The notes below the pieces were generated by a model. It had not been told where the DNA came from and ran no database searches. It saw only the letters and a list, made by a program, of their open reading frames with translations. Of a DNA stretch of 64,000 nt, positions 41,362 to 52,951 are shown piece after piece; within the stretch, counting starts at the first letter, position 1; the number at the start of each line of letters is the position of its first letter. The stretch is taken from contig NZ_CP049074.1 in the NCBI RefSeq assembly GCF_013343295.1, positions 408,501 through 472,500 of the forward strand, written 5' to 3'. This DNA comes from Metallosphaera tengchongensis (GTDB taxonomy: Archaea > Thermoproteota > Thermoprotei_A > Sulfolobales > Sulfolobaceae). The position numbers were made by a program, and so were the translations under genes.

Positions 41362-41690
41362 TTTATTCACCTGTGTGCGGATTGAATACCCTTTAGAAAG
41401 TTTAAAAAGTTAATCTAGGGTCTGCCTATTTTCCAGGGTACGTAGCCTTGTTATTAGGGCGTGGGTCTATGGAGTGTGCTGTAATCTCAAATTTTGAATG
41501 GAAGCTAAACGTCTCAACGGTTCATCAAGAATGAAAGCGTTACAAGATGTAAAACCGTGACACTTGAAGGGAAACTGGGTTAAAGGAACGTAGGTACAAG
41601 GCATAATGTATCTTTACTCTGGTTTAGGATTAGCGGTAACATCTGGAGTCACGACTTATAAATGGGCACCTTCCATAAGCTTAGGAATTA
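41362..41690. other. Divergent promoter region between alba1 and reverse gyrase
   Basis: No gene in 329 bases. A T-rich CTTTTTAAAC element serves alba1 near 41397-41412 and CTTATAAATG at 41656-41665 serves the reverse gyrase. I see no repeats or RNA motifs in the rest. Confidence 0.5.
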
Positions 41691-44600
41691 ATGATAACTT
41701 CAGTGTTTTACAGCTCTTGTCCTAATTGTCAAGGACCTTTAGAGGATTACAGAGCTCTGGCAGGTCTACCTTGCGTTAAGTGCCTCCCAGGGGACGTAGA
41801 CGCGTACAAGAACCTCAAGTTGGAGGAAAAGATCAAGGTAGTTTACAACCTCTTAATAAACAGCGGTAAATTAGGAAAATATTGGGAACTGTACTACACC
41901 ACGGAGATGTTCTCTGAGGTCATAAATTACTTCAAACAGACAGTAGGAAAGGAACCGTGGTCGCTTCAGAGGCTTTGGCTAAGAAGGCTCAGCGAGAGGG
42001 AGAACTTTTCCCTCTCTGCCCCCACTGGTATGGGTAAGACAACGACCTTGATCTCATATTCTACTTACATATCCAAAGGGGTTCTATACGTAGTCCCGAC
42101 CAAATCACTGCAGGAACAGATCTGTAAAAAAATAAGCGCATTGTCTCAGGTATCTTGTGGAAAGGTAGATCCAAATGGAATTTCAGTCCTCACGGTTAGC
42201 TATCTAAATAAAAACTTTGAAAGTGTAAGAAATTACAGACCTAGCTTCGTAGCTGTGGACGACGCAGACGCCATTATAAAGAGTGGAAAGACGACTGACA
42301 AGTTAGTCGAGTTGATGGGTATCCCCAAAGAAGTTTACGAGGATGCCATGAAGTTGGTAAGGTTAAGAAGGCTACTGTACCTTAGGGAAAATAAAGACGA
42401 GGTTATGGAGACCATAGCCTCTTTGGAAAGAAAGATAACTAGCTTCTCCGGGACTATAGCTCAGCTCGTGGTGGCTAGCGCAACGTTAAGACCAAAGGGA
42501 GTAAAGCAGAAAGCCCTCAGGTACATTTCAGGATTTGACATCTCGACAGCTCAGACCTACGCAAGAAACATTGTGGACTCCTACTCCTCTGGGAGCATCG
42601 AAGAAATGGTGGAGAAACTAGGTTCTGGTGGTCTGATATTGGTATCCAGAGAGTACGGAAAGGCTAAGATCAAGGAAATAAGAGACAGGCTCTTGAGTAT
42701 GGGCATCAGGGCTCAGCTAGCCACAAGCGGGCAGAGGTTCCTGGAAGATTTCTCATTAGGGAAAACAGATGTGTTGGTAGGGTCAGCCTCATACTACGGT
42801 GTTGCTGTAAGGGGAATAGATGAACCCAAGAGACTGAAATACGTACTGTTTTACGGGGTGCCAAAGTCTAGGGTAAAGGCGGAGGACTCCGTGAAGAACC
42901 CCTTCACCATGTTGAGGGTTTCCAGGCTCTTGGGGGTAAAGGTCCCTGAGGAGGAGATTTTAACCCTGTCTCCAGCCGAAGCCCAGGCCATAAAGATAGC
43001 GTTAATGACTGGACAAAAGCTTCAAGGCAGGCTCGCAGATACTCTCGACAAACTGGAGCCCTATCTTGAGCAGGTTCAGGAAGTCCTCAAGCACGTTAAA
43101 GGCACCGTTAAGGGAGAGACGTTTCTCCTAACCAGAAGGGGGAGAGAGCTATTCTTGGAGTACCCTGACGTCATAACTTACCTTCAAGGATCAGGTAGAA
43201 GTAGCAGGTTAATAAATGGTGGTTTAACCCAAGGTTTAAGCGTCGTTCTGGTTGACGACTGGGAGGCCTTTGAAATCTTTAAGAAAAAGATGAATTTCTT
43301 GATACAAGGATTCAATCCAGTAAGTTTCAACGAAATAAACCTTGAGGAACTGAAGGGCGAAATGGAGAGGACCAGGAGAGAAGGAGGAAACAAGATTGAT
43401 GTAAGGACTGGGCTCCTTATAGTGGAGTCACCTACTAAAGCTAAAACTATTTCAAAGATGTTCGGTTTCCCTTCAAGGAGGACAATCGGTGGAGCTCAGG
43501 TATATGAGACCGTGGTAGTGGATAAAACTAACGTTTACATCCTAGACGTTATGGCTACTAGAGGTCATATTACTGACCTAACCCTAGAGGAGAAGGGATA
43601 CTACGGTGTGGAGTTGAAGGAGGGGAGAATATACCCTCTCTATTCACATTTATACAGATGTATAAGTTGCAAGAAAGTTGTAAGCATGCCAGTAGATTCT
43701 TGTCCGTACTGCGGATCTGATCTTATCTCTTCCTCTCTATCTACAGTTAACGCGATGAGGAAGCTAGCATTGGAGGTGGACGAGGTGTTCATCGCAACTG
43801 ATCCAGACGTAGAAGGCGAGAAGATCGCCTTCGATGTAGCTGTAAGCATTGCTCCTTACAATCCCAGAATTTCCAGGGTAAAGTACCATGAGGTCACAAG
43901 GGGAGGTATAATAGAAGCGTTGAGAAGTACCTCTAATCTGGATCAAAATACGGTTAACAGCCAAATAGTCAGAAGGGTTGAGGACAGATGGGTCGGATTT
44001 GAGCTCAGCAGGTTGCTCAAGCTGAGGTTTGGGGAGAGGAACCACGGAGCTGGGAGAGTTCAAACCCCTGTACTGGGTTGGATAGTGAAAAGAACAAATG
44101 AATACAAACAAAACATGGGATGGATATTACAGGTAAAGGTGGGCAACTATCTCTTAAGAGAGTACAGTAAGGAAAAGCCAACCATTGAGGCGCGGGAAGC
44201 GGAGGTCTCGATATTGGAGGAGAGGAAGGACGTTATGCAGCCTCCTCCTCCGTTTTCCACGGAAGATCTGTTAATAGAGGCCTACAAGTGGTTCAGGCTT
44301 CCAGCTGAAAGAGTTATGAGAGTTGCTCAAGATCTATTCGAAAGTGGATTAATTACGTACCACAGAACGGATAGTCATCACGTCTCGAGTAAGGGTATGG
44401 AGATAGCTAAAGATTACCTAACCAGTGTGAACCTACTGGTGCACTATAAACCTAGAGGGTGGGGCTCTGAAGGAACCCATGAGGCGATACGACCTACTAG
44501 ACCTATTGATGTTGAACAACTGAAGAGGGAGATAGGGGAGAATCCTACACTTCTTAGCGTCAAGTTTAGCTGGGCCCATTTCGCTCTATACGATCTGATA

Positions 44601-45140
44601 TTTAGGAGGTTCATTGCGAGTCAAATGAGAGAGTCTGAGGGAATCTTCAGAAGGTTTAGGATAAATTTAGGTTCTAAATCCTGGGAAACTGAGCTGTTAG
44701 TAGGGATGGGAGGAGGGTTCTCAGAGATCTATAAGTATAAACTGTACCAGCTACCGTTAGGTAAGGTGAGTGTGGAGGTCTCCGTGGCAAGGGGATCCAA
44801 TACCAGGTTGCTAACGTATGCAGATGTGATAAAGACCATGAAGGATAAAAACATAGGCAGACCCAGCACTTACGCAAAGACCATCCTAAGCCTTCTTCGA
44901 CACGGATACGTGGTGGAGAGCAAAAAGAGGGCTGTGTTAGTTGCGACAAAGAAAGGGATTACCGCGTATGAGTTTCTAGACAAGTTCCCAAGCCTTACGT
45001 CTGAGGATCTAACTGCCGAGCTCCTGACAAAAATGGACATGATATCAACGGGCAGTTTGGAACCTGCATCCGTTCTGTTTAGTATCCTCGATCAATTGAA
45101 ATCATTAAAAGCCCTTCCTCAATCTGAACAAGAGATATGA
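41691..45140 (+). CDS. topR2: Reverse gyrase, TopR2-like
   Basis: Introduces positive supercoils; hallmark of hyperthermophiles. 1149 residues: N-terminal zinc finger (CPNC...CVKC), helicase-like half with SAPTGMGKTTT and VDDADAI, then the topoisomerase IA half with IVESPTKAKTI, a second zinc finger (CISC...CPYCG), TDPDVEGEKIAFDV, and the catalytic tyrosine in GLITYHRTDS. Sulfolobales have two copies; the length and the neighbouring alba1 match TopR2 in S. solfataricus as I remember it. No intein. Confidence 0.93.
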   Translation: MITSVFYSSCPNCQGPLEDYRALAGLPCVKCLPGDVDAYKNLKLEEKIKVVYNLLINSGKLGKYWELYYTTEMFSEVINYFKQTVGKEPWSLQRLWLRRLSERENFSLSAPTGMGKTTTLISYSTYISKGVLYVVPTKSLQEQICKKISALSQVSCGKVDPNGISVLTVSYLNKNFESVRNYRPSFVAVDDADAIIKSGKTTDKLVELMGIPKEVYEDAMKLVRLRRLLYLRENKDEVMETIASLERKITSFSGTIAQLVVASATLRPKGVKQKALRYISGFDISTAQTYARNIVDSYSSGSIEEMVEKLGSGGLILVSREYGKAKIKEIRDRLLSMGIRAQLATSGQRFLEDFSLGKTDVLVGSASYYGVAVRGIDEPKRLKYVLFYGVPKSRVKAEDSVKNPFTMLRVSRLLGVKVPEEEILTLSPAEAQAIKIALMTGQKLQGRLADTLDKLEPYLEQVQEVLKHVKGTVKGETFLLTRRGRELFLEYPDVITYLQGSGRSSRLINGGLTQGLSVVLVDDWEAFEIFKKKMNFLIQGFNPVSFNEINLEELKGEMERTRREGGNKIDVRTGLLIVESPTKAKTISKMFGFPSRRTIGGAQVYETVVVDKTNVYILDVMATRGHITDLTLEEKGYYGVELKEGRIYPLYSHLYRCISCKKVVSMPVDSCPYCGSDLISSSLSTVNAMRKLALEVDEVFIATDPDVEGEKIAFDVAVSIAPYNPRISRVKYHEVTRGGIIEALRSTSNLDQNTVNSQIVRRVEDRWVGFELSRLLKLRFGERNHGAGRVQTPVLGWIVKRTNEYKQNMGWILQVKVGNYLLREYSKEKPTIEAREAEVSILEERKDVMQPPPPFSTEDLLIEAYKWFRLPAERVMRVAQDLFESGLITYHRTDSHHVSSKGMEIAKDYLTSVNLLVHYKPRGWGSEGTHEAIRPTRPIDVEQLKREIGENPTLLSVKFSWAHFALYDLIFRRFIASQMRESEGIFRRFRINLGSKSWETELLVGMGGGFSEIYKYKLYQLPLGKVSVEVSVARGSNTRLLTYADVIKTMKDKNIGRPSTYAKTILSLLRHGYVVESKKRAVLVATKKGITAYEFLDKFPSLTSEDLTAELLTKMDMISTGSLEPASVLFSILDQLKSLKALPQSEQEI

Positions 45141-45371
45141 GATCCTCCTCTTGTCCTTGAACTCACTGCCTATGATCACTTGGTCCAATATCACCCCATT
45201 TCCAAGTTTCTCCTTTAATATGTTGAAGATATCTACTGTCCTATCGATCTCCCTACCATATCCTTTTAATTCGACTTCATTCACACCACGGTTGAAGGAC
45301 GAGATTATTTCCAGGACCTGCTCATTTATAGGTTTACCATGGCTGACCACGAATTGAGCTGACCTTTCCAT
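45105..45371 (-). CDS. alba2: Alba paralogue (Alba2)
   Basis: 88 residues, the shorter divergent Alba that pairs with Alba1 in Sulfolobales. It keeps the fold (FVVSHGKPINEQVLEIISSFNRGVNEVELKGYGREIDRTVDIFNILKE), but the GKKP lysine pair is reduced to GKP. Convergent with the reverse gyrase, with a 36-base overlap. Confidence 0.9.
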   Translation of the reverse strand: MERSAQFVVSHGKPINEQVLEIISSFNRGVNEVELKGYGREIDRTVDIFNILKEKLGNGVILDQVIIGSEFKDKRRISYLLFRLRKGF

Positions 45372-45651
45372 CGATTACTTCCCACTCTCATGGATTGGAA
45401 TGAAGAAATAAATCTATTGATATTGTGGAGGCTGTCAAGAACCTACCATATACTTTATCGTTGAGGGAACAGAGTTTCGCTAGGGTTGGAATTTAGAAGT
45501 GTGAATCACCTCTCTCAAACCCTTATTTAAAGTGCCGTGAGTCAAAGTCGAGTAGGGTCGTTGCGCGCTTTAAAGGGACTACTTCCCTATCTACGGTCTC
45601 CACATGAGGGATGGAGTATCCAAACTTAAATGGTCTAAGAACTTGCTGGTC
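45372..45651. other. Gap of 280 bases between alba2 and the sRNA
   Basis: No gene seen. It contains the alba2 promoter region. Two short T/A-rich elements (near 45527-45533 and 45628) could be promoters but face no gene. Confidence 0.4.
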
Positions 45652-45707
45652 CATCAGAAACACGGGCCAGTATCACCTATCATATTTAGGGCTATCATCA
45701 TCACTTA
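45652..45707 (-). ncRNA. C/D box sRNA
   Basis: On the minus strand, starting at the lhr stop codon: C box GTGATGA (45704-45698, with an overlapping ATGATGA at 45701-45695), an 11-base guide, D' ATGA, a short spacer, a weak C' GTGATAC, a 12-base guide, then D box CTGA (45657-45654). The D guide TGGCCCGTGTTT is complementary to AAACACGGGCCA, which I remember as part of a conserved 23S rRNA domain II segment. The target is from memory. Confidence 0.6.
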
Positions 45708-48500
45708 TGTATATTTGAGGTTTTGAATATAAGCTGAGGCGTTTAATAACAGATAGGGAACTACGCTTCTTTTTACGAAATAGTATCTCGGTGACATGTT
45801 ACATATAACAGGGTCTACTGGATCCACCACTCTAAGTTCTCCTATTTCCTCCATTGGAATCCTCTTTATGAAATCATCTGGATTTTCCTCTATTTGACCG
45901 GGTTTGAAAATAAGCTCCGTGCTGCTAGATCCATCAGCCGACTTCATCTCAGCGATGAAAGTCTCATCCTTGTTAATGGAAGAAAAGGATGTGAAGAACT
46001 CATCGGAATTAACTAGGGACTTCAGTTCCTCAGCTAAGCACCATCTCATCTCCTTGTTATCCACGTCAATGAAGCTAGTAACCCTGTACTTGGATTCAGT
46101 CTTTCTCATCTGTTTTAATTTCACCTCTAGACTCTTGGGTGGGATAGATAGCATCTCTGATAACTCCTTGAGTGAGTAAGCCCCTTCCTTCAGCGTCTCA
46201 TAAATTAAGAGGTTAACCCCAGACATCCATGGCCTTATGGGCGCATGGGAAAGTAGCGCTTCAGCTAACGGATTGAGCTCCTGCGTTCTGACAATCTCTA
46301 TTTTTTTAGCCTTCAGTAAGCCAATGAACTTTAAGGTCCCCTTGACGTTGAAGTACTTTCTAACGGTCTGCCTCAACGCTTCTCTCACGATCAGTTTGTC
46401 CTCCTTTGGGTTTACCTTTCCTATCTTCCCGAAGCTAGCTTGAATTTCCTTCTCTACAGACATGAAAAGCGGTGATCTAAAAATGGACTTTATTATTAAT
46501 TTTCTGATTTTCTTTTCATTCATGGAGATAAGATCTGAGAACAAATCCCTCTCCGTGAAGCCTATGGAGAAGCCGTAGATGGAGGCTCTGGAGTAGACGT
46601 TAAGGGTGTACTTTGTTGTTGCCATATACATCAAGACGTGAGCTAACGTATTGGCCACTTTCTCATCCATTATTGAGGAGTAAACTATCTCCTTGTCTGT
46701 GAGAGTTACGTAAATTATCCTGGAGGATGGAATGGGTAGACCATTTTCCTCATATTTTCGTAAGATCGTTTCCAGGTCTCTCTTTACTTCTTCGTTCAGT
46801 ATCTCAGATTTCAGAAGATCAGAGTCCCTGAAGATCCTTTCCATTTCCTTCGGAATGAGGCTGGATTTGGGTACGCTATCACCCCTCCAAATAGGTATCT
46901 CACCCTCTCCCTTGTCTGCTGGAAGTAAGTCTATGGTCAAACTACCGTTGTGGATCCTAGCCACTTTCCAGAGCTTTCCGCTTATCCTAATCATATCTCC
47001 AGGCCTTATGTGCTTATAAACATACAACGCGTCGATCTCCCCTATACTCCTATCTCCACTCTTTAGCCTGAAGGTCTCGTCGTTGGTTATGAGCGAAAAG
47101 AACTCCGAGAAGCTCTTAGCCCACACGAAGTTATTGTTCTTATTGAACGTCCATATCTTAAAGAAAGACTTACCGAGCTTGATCTGATCCCCCTCAATTA
47201 CGATAAGGTTGTTCTTTTTAAGGTACTCAATCAAGTCTAGAAACTCCCTTCTCGAGAGATCCTTGTACACGAAAGAAGAAGTAATAATGGAGTAAACGGT
47301 ATCTAGAGAAATGGATGAGTACTGAAGAGCCATCCCCACTATTTCCCTTGCAACTACGTCAAGAGGTCTCATTCTCTTAGGTTTCTCCAAAACTCCCCTC
47401 TTGGAGAGAGAGTAAATGGCTAAGGCTTCGAGACAATCAAAGCTCTGCGTACATATAATCTCACCTTGAGGGACTCCCCCCACACAGTGACCGCTTCTAC
47501 CCAGCCTCTGTAAGAATGAAGCTACCGAAGGAGGCGGTCTATACATGACAATTTTCTTGACTTGACCTATGTCTATTCCCAGCTCAAGAGTTTTGGTGCA
47601 TATTACTGCCTTTGCCTTACCTGCTCTAAGGTGCTCCTCAGTGTTGGTCTTTGAGTCTCTCGAAATTGAAGAGTGGTGAACGAATATCCCGTTCTCCCCT
47701 AGCCTTTCCAGCTCCTCATGAAGTCTCTCTGTGAGAAACCTAGAATTGGTGAAGATCAGGCTAGGAGGTTCCAGGGAGTCCCTTATGGTCTTAGCTGACT
47801 CTTGCCAAAGGTTTCCAGAGTTCCTAACCTCCCTTATCCTCAGTTTGAACTCCTTCCCCATGTTACTCTTCACTATGGATATAGGTCTACACGAAGACCC
47901 GAAAAGGGAGGAAGCCACAAACTTCTCATCCCTAATGGTCGCTGAGAGACCTACCCTTTGGAAGTCCCTCCCAGAGAAGTGCTTAAGCCTTTCCAGGAGG
48001 ACGAAGAGTTGCGCACCCCTCTTGGAGCTGATCAGCTCATGGATCTCATCCACAACTATCCAATTGACGTTCTTGTAGTTCTCCCTAAACTTGGAGGCCC
48101 AATCCATATCTATCTCCAATCCTTCGGGCGTTGTCACCAGGATATGAGGGGCCTTCTTTAGCCTCAAGTTCTTCTCCTTCTGTGGAACCTCACCGTGCTT
48201 CCTGCTCACGGAGAGGCCAAGCTTTGACGCCCACCAGTCTATTCTAATGGTTATGTCATTTATTAGAGCCTTCAGTGGAGTAATGTAGATCATGGAGACG
48301 GGCTTATGCTCACTCTCAGTCATTAGGCTAAGTATGGGAAGAATAGCAGCTTCGGTCTTCCCAAATCCTGTAGGTGCTATTATCAGGGTGTTGTGACCCT
48401 TTAGGATTGGACCCATGGACATTTCTTGAATCTGAGTTACTTTTTTCCAGTTTCTCTCCTTCATTAGGCTCGATATCTTATGGTTAAGCCCTTCAGTCAT
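45705..48500 (-). CDS. lhr: Lhr-type DEAD/DEAH helicase
   Basis: 931 residues from the chosen ATG (GGTGA lies 5 bases upstream; the longer frame begins TTG-GTG inside that site). SF2 core: APTGFGKTEAA, VDEIHELI, TKTLELGIDIG and QRLGRSGH, then the long Lhr C-terminal winged-helix/beta-barrel region. Lhr-family helicases act in DNA repair and recombination. The partner gene at 48581 is divergent. Confidence 0.9.
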   Translation of the reverse strand: MTEGLNHKISSLMKERNWKKVTQIQEMSMGPILKGHNTLIIAPTGFGKTEAAILPILSLMTESEHKPVSMIYITPLKALINDITIRIDWWASKLGLSVSRKHGEVPQKEKNLRLKKAPHILVTTPEGLEIDMDWASKFRENYKNVNWIVVDEIHELISSKRGAQLFVLLERLKHFSGRDFQRVGLSATIRDEKFVASSLFGSSCRPISIVKSNMGKEFKLRIREVRNSGNLWQESAKTIRDSLEPPSLIFTNSRFLTERLHEELERLGENGIFVHHSSISRDSKTNTEEHLRAGKAKAVICTKTLELGIDIGQVKKIVMYRPPPSVASFLQRLGRSGHCVGGVPQGEIICTQSFDCLEALAIYSLSKRGVLEKPKRMRPLDVVAREIVGMALQYSSISLDTVYSIITSSFVYKDLSRREFLDLIEYLKKNNLIVIEGDQIKLGKSFFKIWTFNKNNNFVWAKSFSEFFSLITNDETFRLKSGDRSIGEIDALYVYKHIRPGDMIRISGKLWKVARIHNGSLTIDLLPADKGEGEIPIWRGDSVPKSSLIPKEMERIFRDSDLLKSEILNEEVKRDLETILRKYEENGLPIPSSRIIYVTLTDKEIVYSSIMDEKVANTLAHVLMYMATTKYTLNVYSRASIYGFSIGFTERDLFSDLISMNEKKIRKLIIKSIFRSPLFMSVEKEIQASFGKIGKVNPKEDKLIVREALRQTVRKYFNVKGTLKFIGLLKAKKIEIVRTQELNPLAEALLSHAPIRPWMSGVNLLIYETLKEGAYSLKELSEMLSIPPKSLEVKLKQMRKTESKYRVTSFIDVDNKEMRWCLAEELKSLVNSDEFFTSFSSINKDETFIAEMKSADGSSSTELIFKPGQIEENPDDFIKRIPMEEIGELRVVDPVDPVICNMSPRYYFVKRSVVPYLLLNASAYIQNLKYT

Positions 48501-48580
48501 CCTTTTCACCAATTATGTTGCTGGGTGCGACAGTAACAACTACAGATATTTTTAAAAATATAAAATCTACTCTCTTCACT

Positions 48581-48820
48581 ATGTCGAATAAACTCCAGTG
48601 TCTCACGTGCGGTAGACCCTTTCCAGAAGGCCAGGGGGTGACTTTCACTCTAATAGGTAAAAGCCTGGAGTTCCATAGCAAGGCATGCGCTTACGCTTTC
48701 CTGAAGGATTTGGTACTCTCAATATCCGAGGACTGCATTTCACCTTCCCTTAGGGATATCGAGTCAAAGTATGAGGATAGACTAGAGAAATACAAAAAAG
48801 GGATGGAGAAAAAGATCTGA
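48581..48820 (+). CDS. Small zinc-finger protein
   Basis: 79 residues from ATG 48581, about 25 bases after a TATA box (TTTTTAAAAATATAA, 48549-48563), so leaderless. CLTCGRPF, a beta hairpin, then FHSKAC gives a treble-clef/TRASH-like metal site; a helical tail follows. Function unknown. A longer frame from 48515 would run through the TATA box and is rejected. Confidence 0.7.
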   Translation: MSNKLQCLTCGRPFPEGQGVTFTLIGKSLEFHSKACAYAFLKDLVLSISEDCISPSLRDIESKYEDRLEKYKKGMEKKI

Positions 48821-48833
48821 CCTGTTGCACAAC

Positions 48834-48888
48834 TTCTCAGAGTAGTTTTAGTCATCACGAGCTCAGGGTCCGCCACACTCATCAACGT
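48834..48888 (-). ncRNA. C/D box sRNA with canonical boxes
   Basis: Minus strand: C box TTGATGA (48885-48879, one mismatch), 12-base guide GTGTGGCGGACC, D' CTGA (48866-48863), 4-base spacer, C' GTGATGA (48858-48852), 11-base guide CTAAAACTACT, D CTGA (48840-48837). Box quality and spacing are those of archaeal methylation guides used by Nop5 and fibrillarin. Predicted targets are GGTCCGCCACAC and AGTAGTTTTAG; I cannot place them. Confidence 0.7.
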
Positions 48889-48935
48889 ATCAAGCTAACA
48901 CACGAAAACAGTTTTATTAGTTAATAAAGATTGAT

Positions 48936-48950
48936 ATGATTTGGAATCAT
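48936..48950 (+). promoter_or_regulatory. Palindrome at the rtcB start
   Basis: ATGATT-TGG-AATCAT lies just before the ATG at 48953 and after a TATA-like TTTTATTAG (48912-48920). It may be an operator at the transcription start. Confidence 0.4.
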
Positions 48951-48952
48951 CC

Positions 48953-51321
<2,369 letters not shown>

Positions 51322-51355
51322 AACACTTAATACTATGTCTATTACGGTGAGTTAA

Positions 51356-52951
51356 ATGTCACTCAAGGAGAAATTTACTAGCATCTCTCCTGCCGAATTC
51401 TTCAAGAGGAACCCAGAGCTTGCAGGCTTCTCCAACCCAGCCAGAGCAATGTATCAGGCCCTCAGGGAATTGGTTGAGAACGCTTTGGACGCCACGGACG
51501 TTCACGAAATACTCCCATCCCTGAAGGTGATAATCGAGAGAACTAACCAGGAGAAGGAGATCTACAGGCTTACGGTAGAGGACAACGGGATAGGAATTCC
51601 TCCTCACGTAGTCCCAGACGCCTTCGGTAGAGTGCTCTATAGTTCCAAGTACGTGCTCAGGCAGACCAGGGGAATGTATGGGCTTGGGGTTAAAGCCGCA
51701 GTTCTTTACAGCCAGATGTATCAGGATAAACCCATTGAGATTGTGACGGCACCTATTAACTCCAAGAGGACTTACTTCTTCAAGCTTAAGATAGACGTTA
51801 CTAAAAACGAGCCCATAATTTATGAAAGAGGTTCGGTGTTCAACGAAGCGGGAACCCACGGGACGGCTGTCTCCATGTATATACTAGGCGACTGGATGAG
51901 GGCAAAGAGTAGGATATATGAGTACATTAAGAGGACTTACATTATAACTCCCTACGCTGAGTTCTACTTTAAGGACCCTGAGGGTAACGTCATTTTCTAC
52001 CCCAGGTTGACCACTAAGATCCCTCCTCCCCCTAAAGAGGTCAAACCACACCCGTACGGTGTTGATATAGAACTTCTCAAAAACATGATATCAAGGCAGA
52101 AGGACGAGATGACAGTTAGGGAATTCCTGATAAAGGAGTTCCAGGGAGTTGGGGAGAAGACAGCTCAAAGCGTTGTGGAACTGGCTGGACTAGATCCAGA
52201 CAAGAAAGTGAAGAAGCTCAGCGACGAACAGCTCTCTAAGCTAGTTGACGCCATGAAGAACTTTCCAGACTTTAGATCCCCTTCCCCAGAACCTCTCTCA
52301 ATCATAGGTTCGGATCTGATAGAGCTGGGACTCAGACAGAGCTTTAACCCAGAATATGTAGGTGCAGTGACCAGGAGACCTAAGGCATATCAGGGTCATC
52401 CTTTCATAGTTGAGGTCGGTCTAGCCTACGGGGGGGATATCCAGCCCTCGGAGGAGCCCACAGTCCTTAGATATGCCAACAAGATACCCCTAATTTACGA
52501 TGAGAAATCCGACGTTATTTGGAAAGTAGTGGAAGAGATTGACTGGAAAAGGTACGGAATAGAAGAGGAACAGATTCCATTGGTGGTAATGGTCCACCTG
52601 TGCAGCACTAAGGTTCCCTATAAGAGCGCAGGAAAGGAGAGCATAGCCGACGTTGAGGAGATAGAGAAGGAGATAAGAAACGGGATCATGGAAGCCTCAA
52701 GATCTCTGAAGACCTTTATTTCTGAAAAGAGGAAGGGGGAGGAGACCAGGAAGAGACTGCTTACCTATCTAAAGTATATCCCAGAGATATCCAGGTCTCT
52801 CTCTATCTTCATGGCCGACGGGAAGAAAGACGTAGCGTCGAAAATACAGGAAGAGCTTAAGAACAAGCTCATGGACCTAGTGATAACAAGGCTAAACATT
52901 AAAGAGCAGGACCTCGAACTGTTTAAGTCATATAAGGTGGAGGAATTATGA
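51356..52951 (+). CDS. top6B: DNA topoisomerase VI subunit B
   Basis: The ATPase subunit of type IIB topoisomerase. 531 residues: GHKL ATP site (ENALDATD, DNGIGIP, GMYGLGVKAAVLYSQM), a helix-two-turn-helix segment (about 245-315), and the transducer domain with a lysine contacting ATP. The stop overlaps top6A as ATGA. Confidence 0.96.
   Translation: MSLKEKFTSISPAEFFKRNPELAGFSNPARAMYQALRELVENALDATDVHEILPSLKVIIERTNQEKEIYRLTVEDNGIGIPPHVVPDAFGRVLYSSKYVLRQTRGMYGLGVKAAVLYSQMYQDKPIEIVTAPINSKRTYFFKLKIDVTKNEPIIYERGSVFNEAGTHGTAVSMYILGDWMRAKSRIYEYIKRTYIITPYAEFYFKDPEGNVIFYPRLTTKIPPPPKEVKPHPYGVDIELLKNMISRQKDEMTVREFLIKEFQGVGEKTAQSVVELAGLDPDKKVKKLSDEQLSKLVDAMKNFPDFRSPSPEPLSIIGSDLIELGLRQSFNPEYVGAVTRRPKAYQGHPFIVEVGLAYGGDIQPSEEPTVLRYANKIPLIYDEKSDVIWKVVEEIDWKRYGIEEEQIPLVVMVHLCSTKVPYKSAGKESIADVEEIEKEIRNGIMEASRSLKTFISEKRKGEETRKRLLTYLKYIPEISRSLSIFMADGKKDVASKIQEELKNKLMDLVITRLNIKEQDLELFKSYKVEEL

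Noticed and set aside
43764..44111. Long antisense ORFs inside the reverse gyrase, thermosome and rtcB genes
   Set aside because: They lie fully within conserved genes and follow their codon pattern; no independent signal.
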